64,000 nt of DNA from Elymus sibiricus. Lineage: Eukaryota; Streptophyta; Magnoliopsida; Poales; Poaceae. Of this stretch, positions 1-11,168 are shown piece after piece. The notes below the pieces were generated by a model. The model did not search any database. It saw nothing but the letters and a program-made list of their open reading frames with translations, and had not been told where the DNA came from. Within the stretch, counting starts at the first letter, position 1. The number at the start of each line of letters is the position of its first letter. The position numbers and the translations under genes were made by a program. The stretch covers positions 437,861,830-437,925,829 of the forward strand of contig CM077663.1 in the NCBI GenBank assembly GCA_039707655.1. Reading direction: 5' to 3'.

Positions 1-28
1 AAACCAGCCGGTTTGAGGAGTTGGAGGT

Positions 29-500
29 TGTAGGTGTCAAAACCGGCCGATCTCGGGTAGGGGGTCCCAAACTATGAACCTAGGATCAATGGTAACAGGG
101 GACGAAGGAGACGGTGTTTACCCAGGTTCGGGCCCTCGTGAGGAGGTAAAACCCTACGTCCTACTTGATTGTATTAATGAGTATGAAGGTTACAGAGTAG
201 ATCTACCTCGAGATCAAAAGAGCTAAACCCTAGATTAGTTGACTTGTCCCCCCAACGAACTAAGCCACTGGTTTAGATAGACACCAGGGGTACCTAGGGT
301 TACATATGGTAGGTTTCCATCCGGGCATAGATACGCCCATTCTGACTTTGAGGATACACCAAGTCTTCGGAATATTCCCCCCTAAGCCTAGGGTCATTCT
401 GTAGTCCGGTCTTCCTAAAGATGCCACAAGGCGGCCCACCGGGCTGGACCATAAGAGACAAGCCAACATCCCGAGGACCCCTTAATCCCGGACTCCCTCA
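29..500 (-). repeat. 3' LTR of element A
   Basis: A 472-bp LTR in minus orientation, directly preceded by GAGGT (24-28). It pairs with 41950-44557. The TATA position seen as TATATAAA (minus strand) in the partner has become TATCTAAA here (plus-strand tttagata at 272-279). This copy therefore has a weakened core promoter, on top of being the downstream LTR. Confidence 0.92.
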
Positions 501-736
501 GTAGCCCCCGAACTAGCCTCCAACGCCGGTCTTCAGGACATCTAGCTGCTCCGCACGTCCAGAGTGTTCGGCTTGCGGGGCAAATTCCTTTCTTCCCTTC
601 ATGCTTCGGCCACCCTTAGCTCGGCCATCGATGACACCTTGCTTTCCGAGCATACCTTGCTTAGCCTCGAAGGCGAAATGTCCGAGTGTGAATAGTACCC
701 TTCCTGACAACTTTCCTGACGAAAGGCTCAGACGGG
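501..736. other. Element A: sequence between 3' LTR and antisense gene
   Basis: About 236 bases of element A follow the LTR with the same opening (gtagcccccg, actagcctcc) as the equivalent place in element D at 21600. This is probably the promoter and leader of the antisense gene. No intact start codon in the right frame could be assigned, and the first part of the antisense coding region looks deleted or decayed here. Confidence 0.5.
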
Positions 737-1545
737 TTGTGGCCACTGCCTGATGTTCTTCTACGGGTTGGACTTCCACAACCTTCCCCCAAACTTCATC
801 ATGCACATTTCGGCCTTCATCGTCGTCTACGAGGCCCTTCTGCGGGTCCAGACGCACTTCGGCTTATGGCTAAAGGTCTTCAACGTCAAGCCGAACACCG
901 TAAGCAGCCAGCACATGGACTGTGGGGGGGGGGGGGGCGGTGATCAGCAAGCTCCCTCGGGTCCACTGGCCGGTGGGCACCTTCATCGACACCATCAAGA
1001 CCTGGCAAAAGGAGTGGTTCTATATTACTGAACCACGTGCCGCGGATTGGGCGACCCCTCCCAATTCAGATCTGGAACTCCCGTGAGGCTGACCTCGTGG
1101 ATCAGGAAAGGGCTGGACTGGGGATCGGCCACAGAGGTAAAAGCACTGCAGGATCGCATCAGAAAGATGCTGGAAGCGAACGTCGGCTTGACCAATGTGG
1201 TTCAGGTCATGCTTCGTCGCCGCCTCCTCCCTTGCCAGCTCCGAGCCACACTGATGTGGGCCTATAAGTCCGACGACCCTCCCACCATGCGCAAGCTCTA
1301 CCGCACTACTCGGGAGAAGCTGTGGAAGGCGCTGTTCAAGCCTCAGGAGGAGTGGCCGGCCAAGGAGGAAGACACCTGCTTGGACGCCGAACACCCTCCG
1401 CTTAAGGTAAAGCTTCAATCTTTATCTTCAGGTTCAATCTTTTAGCAAGGATTCTAACCTCTCCTTTCCTGGTTTCCATAGGGTTGGCTAGCTAAGGCCA
1501 TGCGGATCAACGGCCCTGCCCCGCTGCCCAAAGCCCCCAGGTCAA
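737..1545 (+). pseudogene. Antisense accessory gene of element A, 5' part (Transposase_28-type domain)
   Basis: The plus-strand reading carries the conserved block seen in the antisense genes of D and G: a FYGLDFHNLPPNFIMHISAF-type segment, then a KEWFYITEP-type segment, then a Trp/Arg-rich helical stretch ending near a donor site at 1407. An acceptor at 1480-1481 opens the next exon, which is cut at 1545 by element B and resumes at 8458. The frame changes at least twice: once around a 14-base G run at 924-937 and once near 1085. The gene is therefore broken. The family domain (Pfam Transposase_28, 'putative gypsy type transposon') is known only as an extra protein of plant gypsy elements and its function is not established. 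Function here is not assigned. Confidence 0.7.
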
Positions 1546-3128
1546 TGCTACTTCTCGAGCATGCGTTGGTTTTCCCTTGAAGAGGAAAGGGTGATGCAGC
1601 AAAGTAGATAAGTATTTCCCTCAGTTGTTGAGAACCAAGGTATCAATCCAGTAGCAGATACAAGCAAGTCCCCAATAGATGTACCTACACAAATAATCAA
1701 ACACTTGCACCCAACGCTATAAAGGGGTTGTCAATCCCTTCATGGTTACTTGTAAGGATTTGATCTGATAGAGATAGATAGATAGGATTGCTAAAACGAA
1801 AAGTAAAACAAAAGTAAAAAGATTGCAGCAAGATATTTTTGGTATTTTTGGTTTATAGATCTGAAAATATAATATGGAAAATAGACCCGGGGGCCATAGG
1901 TTTCACTAGAGGCTTCTCTCATAAAGGAAAATAATACGGTGGGTGAACAAATTACTGTCGAGCAATTGATAGAAAAGCGAATAATTATGTAGATATCCAA
2001 GGCAATGATTATGCATATAGGCATCACGTCCGTGTCAAGTAGACTGGAACGATTCTGCATCTACTACTATTACTCCACACATCGACTGACTCCTGCCTGC
2101 ATCTAGTGTATTAAGTTCATGAAGAACAGAGTAACGCATTAAGTAAGATGACATGATGTAGAGGGATAAACTCAAGCAATATGATGAAAACCCCATATTT
2201 TTATCCTCGATGGCAACAATACAATACGTGCCTCGCTATCCCTACTTTGTCACTGGATGAGGACACCGCAAGATTGAACCCAAAACTAAACACTTCTCCC
2301 ATTGCAAGAATTACCAATCTAGTTGGCCAAACCAAACCAATAACTCGAAGAGACTTGCAAAGATATGAAATCATGCATATAAGAATTCAGAGAAGATTCA
2401 AATAATATTCATAGATAATCTGAACATAAACCCACAATTCACCGGATCTCGACAAACACACCGCAAAAGAGTATTACATCGGATAGATCTCCATGAAGAT
2501 CATGAAGAACATGGTATTGAAGAACAAAGAGAGAGAAGAAGCCATCTAGCTACTAGCTATGGACCCGAAGGTCTGTGGTAAACTACTCACGCATCATCGG
2601 AGGGGCAATGGAGTTGATGTAGATGCCCTCCGTGATCGATTCCCCCTCTGGCAGATTACTGGAAAAGGCTCCAAGATTGGATCTCACGGGAACAGAGGCT
2701 TCTGGCGGCGGAAAAGTATTTTTGTGTCTCTTTTTAGTATCCAGGGAATATTTGGGAATTTATAGGCCGAAGAATAGGGTTAGGAGGGCTGCCGTGGGGC
2801 CACAAGCCAGGGGGGCGCCCCCTAGGGTGCGCCGCTGTGGCTTGTCGCCACACGGCAGGTCTCCTGCCTTCATCTCCAAGTTTGCTGGGCTTCTTCTGGT
2901 CCAAGAAAAATCATTCCGAAGATTTTATTTCGTTTGGACTCCGTTTAATATTCCTTATCTGCAATACTCAAAAACATGGAAAAAACAGTAACTGGCACTA
3001 GGCTCTAGATTAATAGGTTAGTCCCAAAAATAATATGAAATAGCATATTAATGCATATAAAACATCCAAAACAGATAATATAATAGCATGGAACAATAAA
3101 AAATTATAGATACGTTGGAGACGTATCA
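1546..3128 (-). repeat. 3' LTR of element B
   Basis: This 1583-bp LTR pairs with 6862-8457 at roughly 97% identity by eye. A TATA-like TATAAATT on the minus strand lies near 2756-2764. All plus-strand reading frames here recur in the partner LTR only because the LTRs are copies. Confidence 0.9.
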
Positions 3129-5816
3129 AGCATCCCCAAGCTTAATTCCTGCTCGTCCTCGAGTAGGTAAATGATAAAAACAGAATTTTTTATGTGGAAT
3201 GCTACCTAACATATTTATCCATGTAATATTTTTTATTGTGGCATGAATATTTAGATCCATAAGATTCAAAACAAAAGTCTAATATTGACATAAAAACAGT
3301 AATACTTCGAGCATACCAACAAGGCAATTGCGTCCTTTCGAAATAACATGGCCTTAGAAAGTTATCCCTACAAAATCATATGGTCTGGCTATGCTCCATC
3401 TTCCCCACACAAAGTATCTAAATCATGCACCACCCCGATGACAAGTCAAGCAATTGTTTCACACTTTTTATGTTCTCAAACCTTTTCAACTCTCACGCAA
3501 TACATGAGCATGAGCCATGGATATAGAACTATAGGTGGAATAGAATATGGTGGAGGTTGTGAGGAAAAAGGAGAAGATAGTCTCACATCAACTAGGCGTA
3601 TCAACGGGCTATGGAGATGCCCATCAATAGATATCAATGTGAGTGAGTAGGGATTGCCATGCAACAAATGCACTACAGCTATAACTGTATGAAAGCTCAA
3701 AAAGAAAACTAAGTGGTGGTGCATATGATGAAAAATTCCACTAGCTATATGAAAGTGACAAAATAGGAGACTCTCTATCATGAAGATCATGGTGCTACTT
3801 TGAAGCACAAGTGTGGAAAAAGATAGTAACATTGTCCCTTCTCTCTTTCTATCATTTTTTTCTTTTTCCTTTTTTTCCTTTTTATTTTATTTTGGTGGGC
3901 ATCTTTGGCCTCTTTTATTTTTTTATATGGGCTTCGCTGGCCTCTTTTATTTTTTGTAAAGTCCGGAGACTCATCCAACTTGTGAGGGATTCATAGCTTC
4001 CATCATCCTTTTCTCACACGGGACAAATGCTCTAATAATGAAAATCATCACACTTATATTTACTTACAACTCGATACCTAAAACAAAATAGGACTCTACA
4101 TGCAATATGAAAGTGATGATGCATGTCATGAAAAACGGAACGGTGGAAGTTGCATTGCAATATATCTCGGAATGGCTATGGAAATGCCATAATAGGTCGG
4201 TATGGTGGCTGTTTTGAGGAAAGTATATGGTGGCTGTTTTGAGGAAGGTGGGTTTAATGCACCGGCGAAAGTTGCGCGGTACTAGAGAGGCTAGCAAAGG
4301 TGGAAGGGTGAGAGTGCGTATAATCCATGGACTCAACGTTAGTCATAAGAACTCACATACCTATTGCAAAAGTCTATTAGTTATTGAAGCAAAGTATTAG
4401 ACGCATGCTCCTAGGGGAGAGGTTGGTAGGAGTTAACCATCGCACGCTCCCGACCCTCACACAAAGGTTGACAATCATTAAACAAATCATGCTCCGACTT
4501 CGTTACATAACGGTTCACCGTACGTGCATGCTACGGGAATCACAAACTTCAACACAAGTATTTCATCCAATTCACAACTACTCACTAGCATGATTCTCAT
4601 ATTACAATCTTCATATCTCAAAACTATATGCAAGGAATCAAACTTCTCATAGTATCCAACGCACTTAATATGAAAGTTTTTATTATATCCCTCTTGGATG
4701 CCCATTATATTAGGACTAAATTCATAACCTAAACCAATTACCATGCTGTTTCAATAGACTCGCAAAATAATATAAGTGAGGTACGAGAGTTCAATAATTT
4801 CTATAAAATATAACACCACCGTGCTCTAGAAAGATATAAGTGAAGCACTAGAGCAACATTGCCTAGCTCAAAAGATATAAGTGAAGCACATAGAGTATTC
4901 TAATAAATTTACGATTCAGCGCGTCTCTCGCAAAAAGATGTGTGCAGCAAGGATGATTCTGGCAAACTAAAAACAAAGACTCATATCATACAAGACGCTC
5001 CAAGCAAAACACATATCATGTGGTGAATAAAAATATAGCCTCAAGTAAATTTACCGATGGATTGAAGACGAAAGAGGGGATACCTTCCGGGGCATCCCCA
5101 AGCTTAGGCTTTTTGGTATCCTTTAATATGGCTTGGGATGCCTTGGGCATCCACAAGCTTAGGCTCTTGCCACTCCTTATTCCATAGTCCATCAAATCTT
5201 TACCCAAAACTTGAAAACTTCACAACACAAAACTCAACAGAAAACTCATGAGATCCGTTAGTATAAGAAAAATAAATCACCACTTTAGGTACTGTTGTGA
5301 ACTCATTATTTATTTATATTGGTGTAATATCTACTGTATTATAACTTCTCCATGGTTCATACCCCCGGATACAACCCATAGATACATCAAAATAAGCAAA
5401 CAACACAAAGAAAACAGAATCTGTCTAAAACAGAACAGTCTGTAGCAATCTATAGACTTCGAATACTTATGTAACTCTAAAACTTATGAAAAATTAGGAC
5501 AATCAGGAAAATTTGTATATAAATCTTGTGTAAAAAATTCAGATCAAAATCACGTTCCAGTGAATTTAAAAAATTCCTGGACTGAGAGCAAAAGTTTCTG
5601 TTTTCAGCAAAATCAAATCACAAATACCTTAGACCATCCCAAAGGTCTTACTTGGCTCAAACACTAATTTAAACAAGAAAACACAATTATTACAGAGGTA
5701 ATAATGTTCCAAACACTCAAAAACAGAAGCAAAAACAAAAGCATAAAAATAAAATTGGGTTGCCTCCCAACAAGCGCTATTGTTTAACGCCCCTAGCTAG
5801 GCATAACGCAGTAGAT
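3129..5816 (-). other. Element B: non-coding 3' internal region with polypurine tract
   Basis: No coding frame of note in about 2.7 kb. Next to the LTR the minus strand reads AAGCTTGGGGATGCT (3129-3143), the polypurine tract for second-strand priming. Copies of the same motif lie at 5092-5106 and 5147-5161. A pyrimidine-rich tract fills 3836-3958. A short direct repeat (tatggtggctgttttgagga) occurs twice at about 4200-4247. The block 5005-5640 recurs twice in element C (about 16380-16990 and 17090-17720). Confidence 0.75.
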
Positions 5817-6629
5817 CTAGGTATTGTCATCTTTGGTATGCAATTCCTCAATTGCACACTTATAAACCCTAGGAGATTCTTTACTTTTATCAATAATCAC
5901 ACTCCTAGGCAAGAAGTCAAGAAACTCACTTGTAGCAATTGGTTCCCGAACAATATTAATAAAGTTAGGGTGAACACTTATCATCTTAAGATCTTCCCCT
6001 CTACTAGAGGATTCACCATTATTCTTGGGAACATAAATAAACTTGGCAGTCTTAGGAGGAGGAGATTTTGGGGTGGTTTGGACAGAAGCAAAAGCGGAAC
6101 CCAAGTTGGTAATAATGTCCTCTAGCTTTCCAATTCTAGAGGAATCTTGATCCAATTTTTCATTAACTATGGGTTCTTTTTCCCTTAGGTTTTTTAGGGT
6201 GACTCCTACCTTAGATCCATATTGAGTGATATGATTATGGATCTTTTTATGCAAGTTTTCAATGATCTCTACAGTAGCAACTTTATTTTCAAAGATATCA
6301 AGCCTTCGCATCACATGTTCCAAAGTTAAGATTGTTTCATTAACCATAAGCGGGGGTGAACCTACCAAATTTGTCATAGCATTATAAGAATCAAAAGTAT
6401 TGCTTCCCAAGAAATTACCTGCCGTAATGGTATCCAAAACATATCTATTCCAAGGAGAAACACCCACATAAAAATTGTGAAGGAGAACGGTAGTAGATTG
6501 CTTACGAGTATATCTATTTTGAGCATTGCAAATTCTATACCAAGCATCTTTTAAGTTTTCTCCCTCCCTTTGCTTAAAATTAAGAACTTCATTCTCGGGA
6601 GTACTAGTGATAGTAGTAAGGCTAGCCAT
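5817..6629 (-). CDS. Gag-like protein of element B (270 residues)
   Basis: The open frame runs from an ATG at 6629 to a stop at 5817. An upstream in-frame ATG near 6767 lies in the leader and reads as hydrophobic junk, so the internal ATG is preferred. The N-terminal third matches the retrotransposon gag style (FKQREGENLKDAWYRICNA, then a Tyr/Asn-rich helical stretch). The middle, from about residue 115 to 200, is charged and heptad-like, so probably a coiled coil. No CCHC zinc knuckle and no protease or pol domain follow. In an Athila-type element gag forms the virus-like particle that packages the RNA; this shortened protein could still do that or be vestigial. The frame is uninterrupted. 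Confidence 0.65.
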   Translation of the reverse strand: MASLTTITSTPENEVLNFKQREGENLKDAWYRICNAQNRYTRKQSTTVLLHNFYVGVSPWNRYVLDTITAGNFLGSNTFDSYNAMTNLVGSPPLMVNETILTLEHVMRRLDIFENKVATVEIIENLHKKIHNHITQYGSKVGVTLKNLREKEPIVNEKLDQDSSRIGKLEDIITNLGSAFASVQTTPKSPPPKTAKFIYVPKNNGESSSRGEDLKMISVHPNFINIVREPIATSEFLDFLPRSVIIDKSKESPRVYKCAIEELHTKDDNT

Positions 6630-6832
6630 GAGTTTAAGCGATCTAACACACAAGCAAACGAAAAGCAAACGAAAAGACGAACGGAAGAAGGGCGAATAAA
6701 AAGGCAAATCTTTTTGGTATTTTCTGAAAATCGTTTTAGAAGTGGGGGAGAGGAAAACGAGAGGCAAATGGCAACTAAACTAAATGCAAGAGATGAGTTT
6801 GTGATGGCTACTTGGTAGGCTTGATGTAGATC

Positions 6833-6850
6833 TCCCCGGCAACGGCGCCA
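6833..6850 (-). other. Primer-binding site of element B
   Basis: On the minus strand TGGCGCCGTTGCCGGGGA lies 11 bases inside the 5' LTR. This is the classic Athila-group primer site, complementary to the 3' end of tRNA-Asp. It fixes the element's orientation. Confidence 0.85.
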
Positions 6851-6861
6851 GAAATCCTTCT

Positions 6862-8457
6862 TGCTAATTCTTGAGCATGCGTTGGTTTTCCCTTGAAGAG
6901 GAAAGGGTGATGCAGCAAAGTAGATAAGTATTTCCAAGTATTTCCCTCAGTTGTTGAGAACCAAGGTATCAATCCAGTAGGAGATACAAGCAAGTCCCCA
7001 ATAGATGTACCTACACAAATAATCAAACACTTGCACCCAACGCTATAAAGGGGTTGTCAATCCCTTCACGGTTACTTGCAAGGATGAGATCTGATAGAGA
7101 TAGATAGATATGATTGCTAAAACGAAAAGTAAGCTAAAAGTAAAAAGATCGCAGCAAGATATTTTTGGTATTTTTGGTTTATAGATCTGAAAATATAATA
7201 TGGAAAATAGACCCGGGGGCCATAGGTTTCACTAGAGGCTTCTCTCATGAAGGAAAATAATACGGTGGGTGAACAAATTACTGTCGAGCAATTGATAGAA
7301 AAGCGAATAATTATGAAGATATCCAAGGCAATGATTATGCATATAGGCATCACGTCCGTGTCAAGTAGACCGAAACGATTATGCATCTATTACTATTACT
7401 CCACACATCGACCGACTCCTGCGTGCATCTAGAGTATTAAGTTCATGAAGAACAGAGTAACGCATTAAGTAAGATGACATGATGTAGAGGGATAAACTCA
7501 AGCAATATGATGAAAACCCCATCTTTTTATCCTCGATGGCAACAATACAATACGTGCCTCACTACCTCTACTTTGTCACTGGGTGAGGACACCACAAGAT
7601 TGAACCCAAAACTAAGCACTTCTCCCATTGCAAGAATTACCAATCTAGTTGGCCAAACCAAACCAATAACTCAAAGAGACATGCAAAGATATGAAATCAT
7701 GCATATAAGAATTCAGAGAAGATTCAAATAATATTCATAGATAATCTGAACATAAACCCACAATTCATCGGATCTCGACAAACACACCGCAAAAGAGTAT
7801 TACATCGGATAGATCTCCATGAAGATCATGAAGAACATGGTATTGAAGAACAAAGAGAGAGAAGAAGCCATCTAGCTACTAGCTATGGACCCGAAGGTCT
7901 GCGGTGGACTACTCACGCGTCATCGGAGGGGCAATGGAGTTGATGTAGATGCCCTCTGTGATCGAATCCCCCTCCGGCAGATTATCGGAAAAGGCTCCAA
8001 GATGGGATCTCACGGGAACAGAGGCTTCCGGCGGCGGAAAAGTATTTTCGTGGCTCTTTTTAGTATCCAGGGAATATTTGGGAATTTATAGGCCGAATAA
8101 TAGGGTTAGGGGAGCTGCCGTGGGGCCACATGCTAGGAGTGCGCCCCCCCTAATGCGCGCCCTAGTGGCTTGTGACGCCACGGCAAGTCTCGTGCCTTCA
8201 TCTCCAAGTCTGGCAGGTTTCTTCTGGTCCAAGAAAAATCATTCTGAATAGTTTATTCCGTTTGGACTCCGTTTAATATTCCTTATCTGCAATACTCAAA
8301 AACATGGAAAAAAACAGAAACTGGCACTAGGCTCTAGATTAATAGGTTAGTCCCAAAAATAATATAAAATAGCATATTAATGCATATAAAACATCCAAAA
8401 TAGATAATATAATAGCATGGAACAATCAAAAATTATAGATACGTTGGAGACGTATCA
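6862..8457 (-). repeat. 5' LTR of element B
   Basis: A 1596-bp LTR that is the promoter copy in the minus orientation. It has a TATA-like TATAAATT near 8080-8088 and a small duplication (agtatttcca, agtatttccc at 6928-6949) absent from the 3' copy. It ends at 8457 with acgtatca, directly abutting element A sequence. Confidence 0.9.
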
Positions 8458-9938
8458 GTGGCTAGCTATGATGGAGGAGGCCTTGCGTAACTCCTCCATC
8501 GCTAAAGACCACCGCATCCTTATGGGTGCGGTTTTGCAAGGCCTTCAGTCCATTGATAGCGGACTGAAGGAGGCCTTCGGGGGTCTTTTGACGGGCTTCA
8601 AGGTAAGCCCTGTAATGTTCCTTTCTTTGAATGAATTCTACTTGTGAGGTTTATATATTCCGTATAGGTATAGTAGCCCCCGAGCCCTGGGTGAGTTTAA
8701 GAAACAGACCCTAGGATCCGAGGACCTCAGGTTCCTAGAAAAATCCGATCTGAGTTCCTAGGAATTTGATTGTTTCTAGAAATGATCGGGCAGAAAACGG
8801 TCTAGGACAAACTGCTCGGAGGTGTGTCTCACATATGGTTGCTTTGCAGGCCTCGTCATCGGCGGCGGTTGTTCATGATGTGGAACTTGCCGAGCTAAAT
8901 CGGAAGCTCAAGAGCTCCGTCGAGGAGCTTGATCGTCTGAACAAGCGGTTTGATGAAATGCAAAGTAAGTTGGAATTTTATCGCGGGGACCCTGTGTGAC
9001 CCCCATTGATTGAGGTTCTCAAGTTCGTATTTACTAAAATTTGGCTTTCCATTGTTTTTGCAGCCGTTACTTCCGAGGTCGAGAACCTCAAGGCTGAGCT
9101 TGAGAAGGCCTAGCAAGAGGCCGCCGATCATAGGATGGCGGCCGAGCGAGCGGCTACCGAACTGAGCTCCTTGAAGGCTGTCAATGACAAGCACGAAGCC
9201 GGGGTGGCCGAGCTGCATCAAGAGCTCCAAGATGCAAGCACTAAGTGCGAGGCTCTTGAGCAGAAGACCAAGGACCAGGCGTCCGAGCTATCCACGTTGT
9301 CTTCTGATCTTAAATCGGAGCGTGTGTATAGGCAGACTTATGAGGAAGAACTCCGCCAAGTCAGGATGATCGCGGATGGTAAGCTGTACTTACTATAATG
9401 TGCCTTTGGTGGTAACAGGTTTGCTCGTCTTACATAGCTGTGGCGTTCCTCAGGCGCCTTTACGGACCTTCCGAGGTGTGCGGTGGACGCGGCCAAGCAC
9501 TTTGCGGCTTGGGACAGGGATGCAGAACAGAGGTTGTTCTGGGCGCAATTTCAGAACCCCGAGCCCCGTCCCATTCTCAGCTATCAGATGAAGCAGCTGA
9601 TGGAGCTGCATCGAATGGAGGAGCCAGCCTTAAAGGACCTCTGTATTCGGTTGTGGCCTTCAGAGCCCCTACCGAGCAGTTACTTCAGCCTGGTGCAGAA
9701 GCTCTGCGCCGCCTCCTCCCGCATTGAGGTCGTGAAGCGCTCTGTATGTATGAAGGGAGCACGGATGACCTTTGCGAGGACTATGATGAGCTGGCCAGGG
9801 ATGAAGCCATTCGAGATGGCTACAACGCCCCTGCCGCCTGGGAAAGAGCATAGGCGCCTCGAACTGTACTTCGCCGCTAGGATGGAGGGTGCTCGGTCGG
9901 TAGAGACCCAGTGCCCTAAGGATGCGATTTTCGAATGA
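8458..9938 (+). pseudogene. Antisense accessory gene of element A, 3' part (coiled coil and C-terminal domain)
   Basis: After element B the plus-strand gene resumes. Exons inferred from GT-AG borders and frame are 8458-8602, 8850-8964, 9064-9378 and 9454-9938. The second and third are strongly heptad-like (ELAELNRKLKSSVEELDRL; later KDQASELSTLSSDLKSER), a long coiled coil. The last exon gives a compact domain (FWAQFQNP, QMKQLMELHR, RLWPSEPLPSSYF, KRSVCMKGARM) ending at a stop at 9936-9938. One in-frame TAG lies in the coiled-coil exon near 9110. The gene is convergent with gag-protease, which ends at 11169. Function is unknown. A structural or regulatory role for the element is a guess from conservation in A, D and G. 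Confidence 0.7.
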
Positions 9939-11168
9939 ACACATTTATTGTATGTCTGTTGAATACTTTGTTTTATATAATGTGTATGCATGGTTTATCA
10001 TGCTTTGTTGTTTGGATTATTTTGACTCCTGTGTGGCCGTTTTGGAACTGAAAGTTGCCAGTCATCGGCTTTAGCCCCCATGTAATTATTACAAGAGGTG
10101 TTCCGTCATCCGCAGTATTATCCTTAGCTGAATTATCGGAACCCGGAGGCGGTGGTGCGAGAGATGGGAACGAGGCAATCGGACTATGTGGCTTTAGTAC
10201 TTTCACTTAGCCGAAGGAGCTTGACTGCGGGGGCTAGTTACTAGCCCCCAGTGTTATGTGATATTCGGGTATACCGAGGTAAAAACCCATTACCATATGG
10301 CTTGCGATAATGCAAACCCCTCGTATGACACGGAGTAACCTCTATCAATTTTTAGTTTGACACTTGTGCTCGGATTGTAGACCGGTTCTCGCTTATTATG
10401 ACGGTCGATTTTTGGCTTTGTCCACTGAGGTACTTGACCAGGCGAGCTGGAAATACAATCGCAGTGGTTCTCCCTTTATCCAGTTAGCCGAACGAGCGGA
10501 ACATAAGAGGGTAAACACAGGAGCCGGGCAACCCAACCTTTGACCTAAGACATAATTCGGAACCGATGCATATAACGCAGAAATCCGACATGCCGGACAT
10601 ATAAAGGACAATGCCGGGACGATGCTTGGGACGAGCTTTATAGCTAAGCCCCCTGGTCTGTTAGCCGGTTGCATCAAATATGTACCGAAAAGTTTTATTT
10701 CCGGAGGCGGGGAGTTGGAAAACACTTTATAAAATGCCATAACCAGACCGTAAAAGATGATCTTTATATATTATGAATTTTTACAATTCATACCGTGGGC
10801 ATAACTGTTACAGGTATTTTTAGAAACAAATGTATACAAAGGGGAGGTTCGCTCGGGGCTCTTGATAGGCGGCTTGATGTCCTTGGCGTATCCCTGTGTG
10901 CCTCTGTTCCTTTGCTCTTGAAGAGTAGCGTGCTCCTTTAAAGGCAGTTGTAATCGGCGAACAGACCTTTGAGAGAGGTATAAGTTGAATCACTGAGACA
11001 TGCATGAGCTTGACGCCTTGCTGTGTTGAGAGTAGTTCGGTCGAACCAACCACTTAGTTTTGATAGCCCCACCCCCCCGGCAGCTGCCCATGGTATTTTA
11101 AGCGCGAAATTGAGCCTTCTCGGTGCGTACCTGATGGGTAGCGAGGCCGTGCTGTAGGGGGCGTGTCC
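9939..11168. other. Element A: non-coding gap where RT and integrase should be
   Basis: The space between the convergent antisense gene and gag-protease has no RT, RNase H or integrase motif in any frame. The stretch 10456-10538 is conserved with 25258-25338 in element D (shared words include caatcgcag, ctcccttta, tagccgaac and caggagc). This marks the same 3' untranslated region in both elements and shows that what is missing in A lies upstream of it. ORFs here are short and without family features. Confidence 0.65.

Larger units (their letters stand above)
1546..8457 (-). mobile_element. Element B: non-autonomous Athila-like gypsy element (Sabrina-like)
   Basis: Two LTRs in minus orientation (1546-3128 and 6862-8457) share the ends TGATACGTCT and AGCA. 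Internally there is a primer-binding site for tRNA-Asp type priming, a short gag-like gene, a long non-coding stretch and a polypurine tract next to the 3' LTR. No protease, RT or integrase is present, so movement would need enzymes from a relative. It lies in an exon of element A's antisense gene. Flanks are GTCAA on the left and GTGGC on the right, so there is no matching target duplication. Confidence 0.85.

Noticed and set aside
2181..2405. 74-codon frame in element B LTR, repeated at 7507-7731
   Set aside because: LTR copy effect only; the frame is on the strand opposite the element and has no features.
3836..3958. Pyrimidine-rich tract as a regulatory element
   Set aside because: Low-complexity stretch within non-coding DNA of element B; nothing besides composition supports a function.
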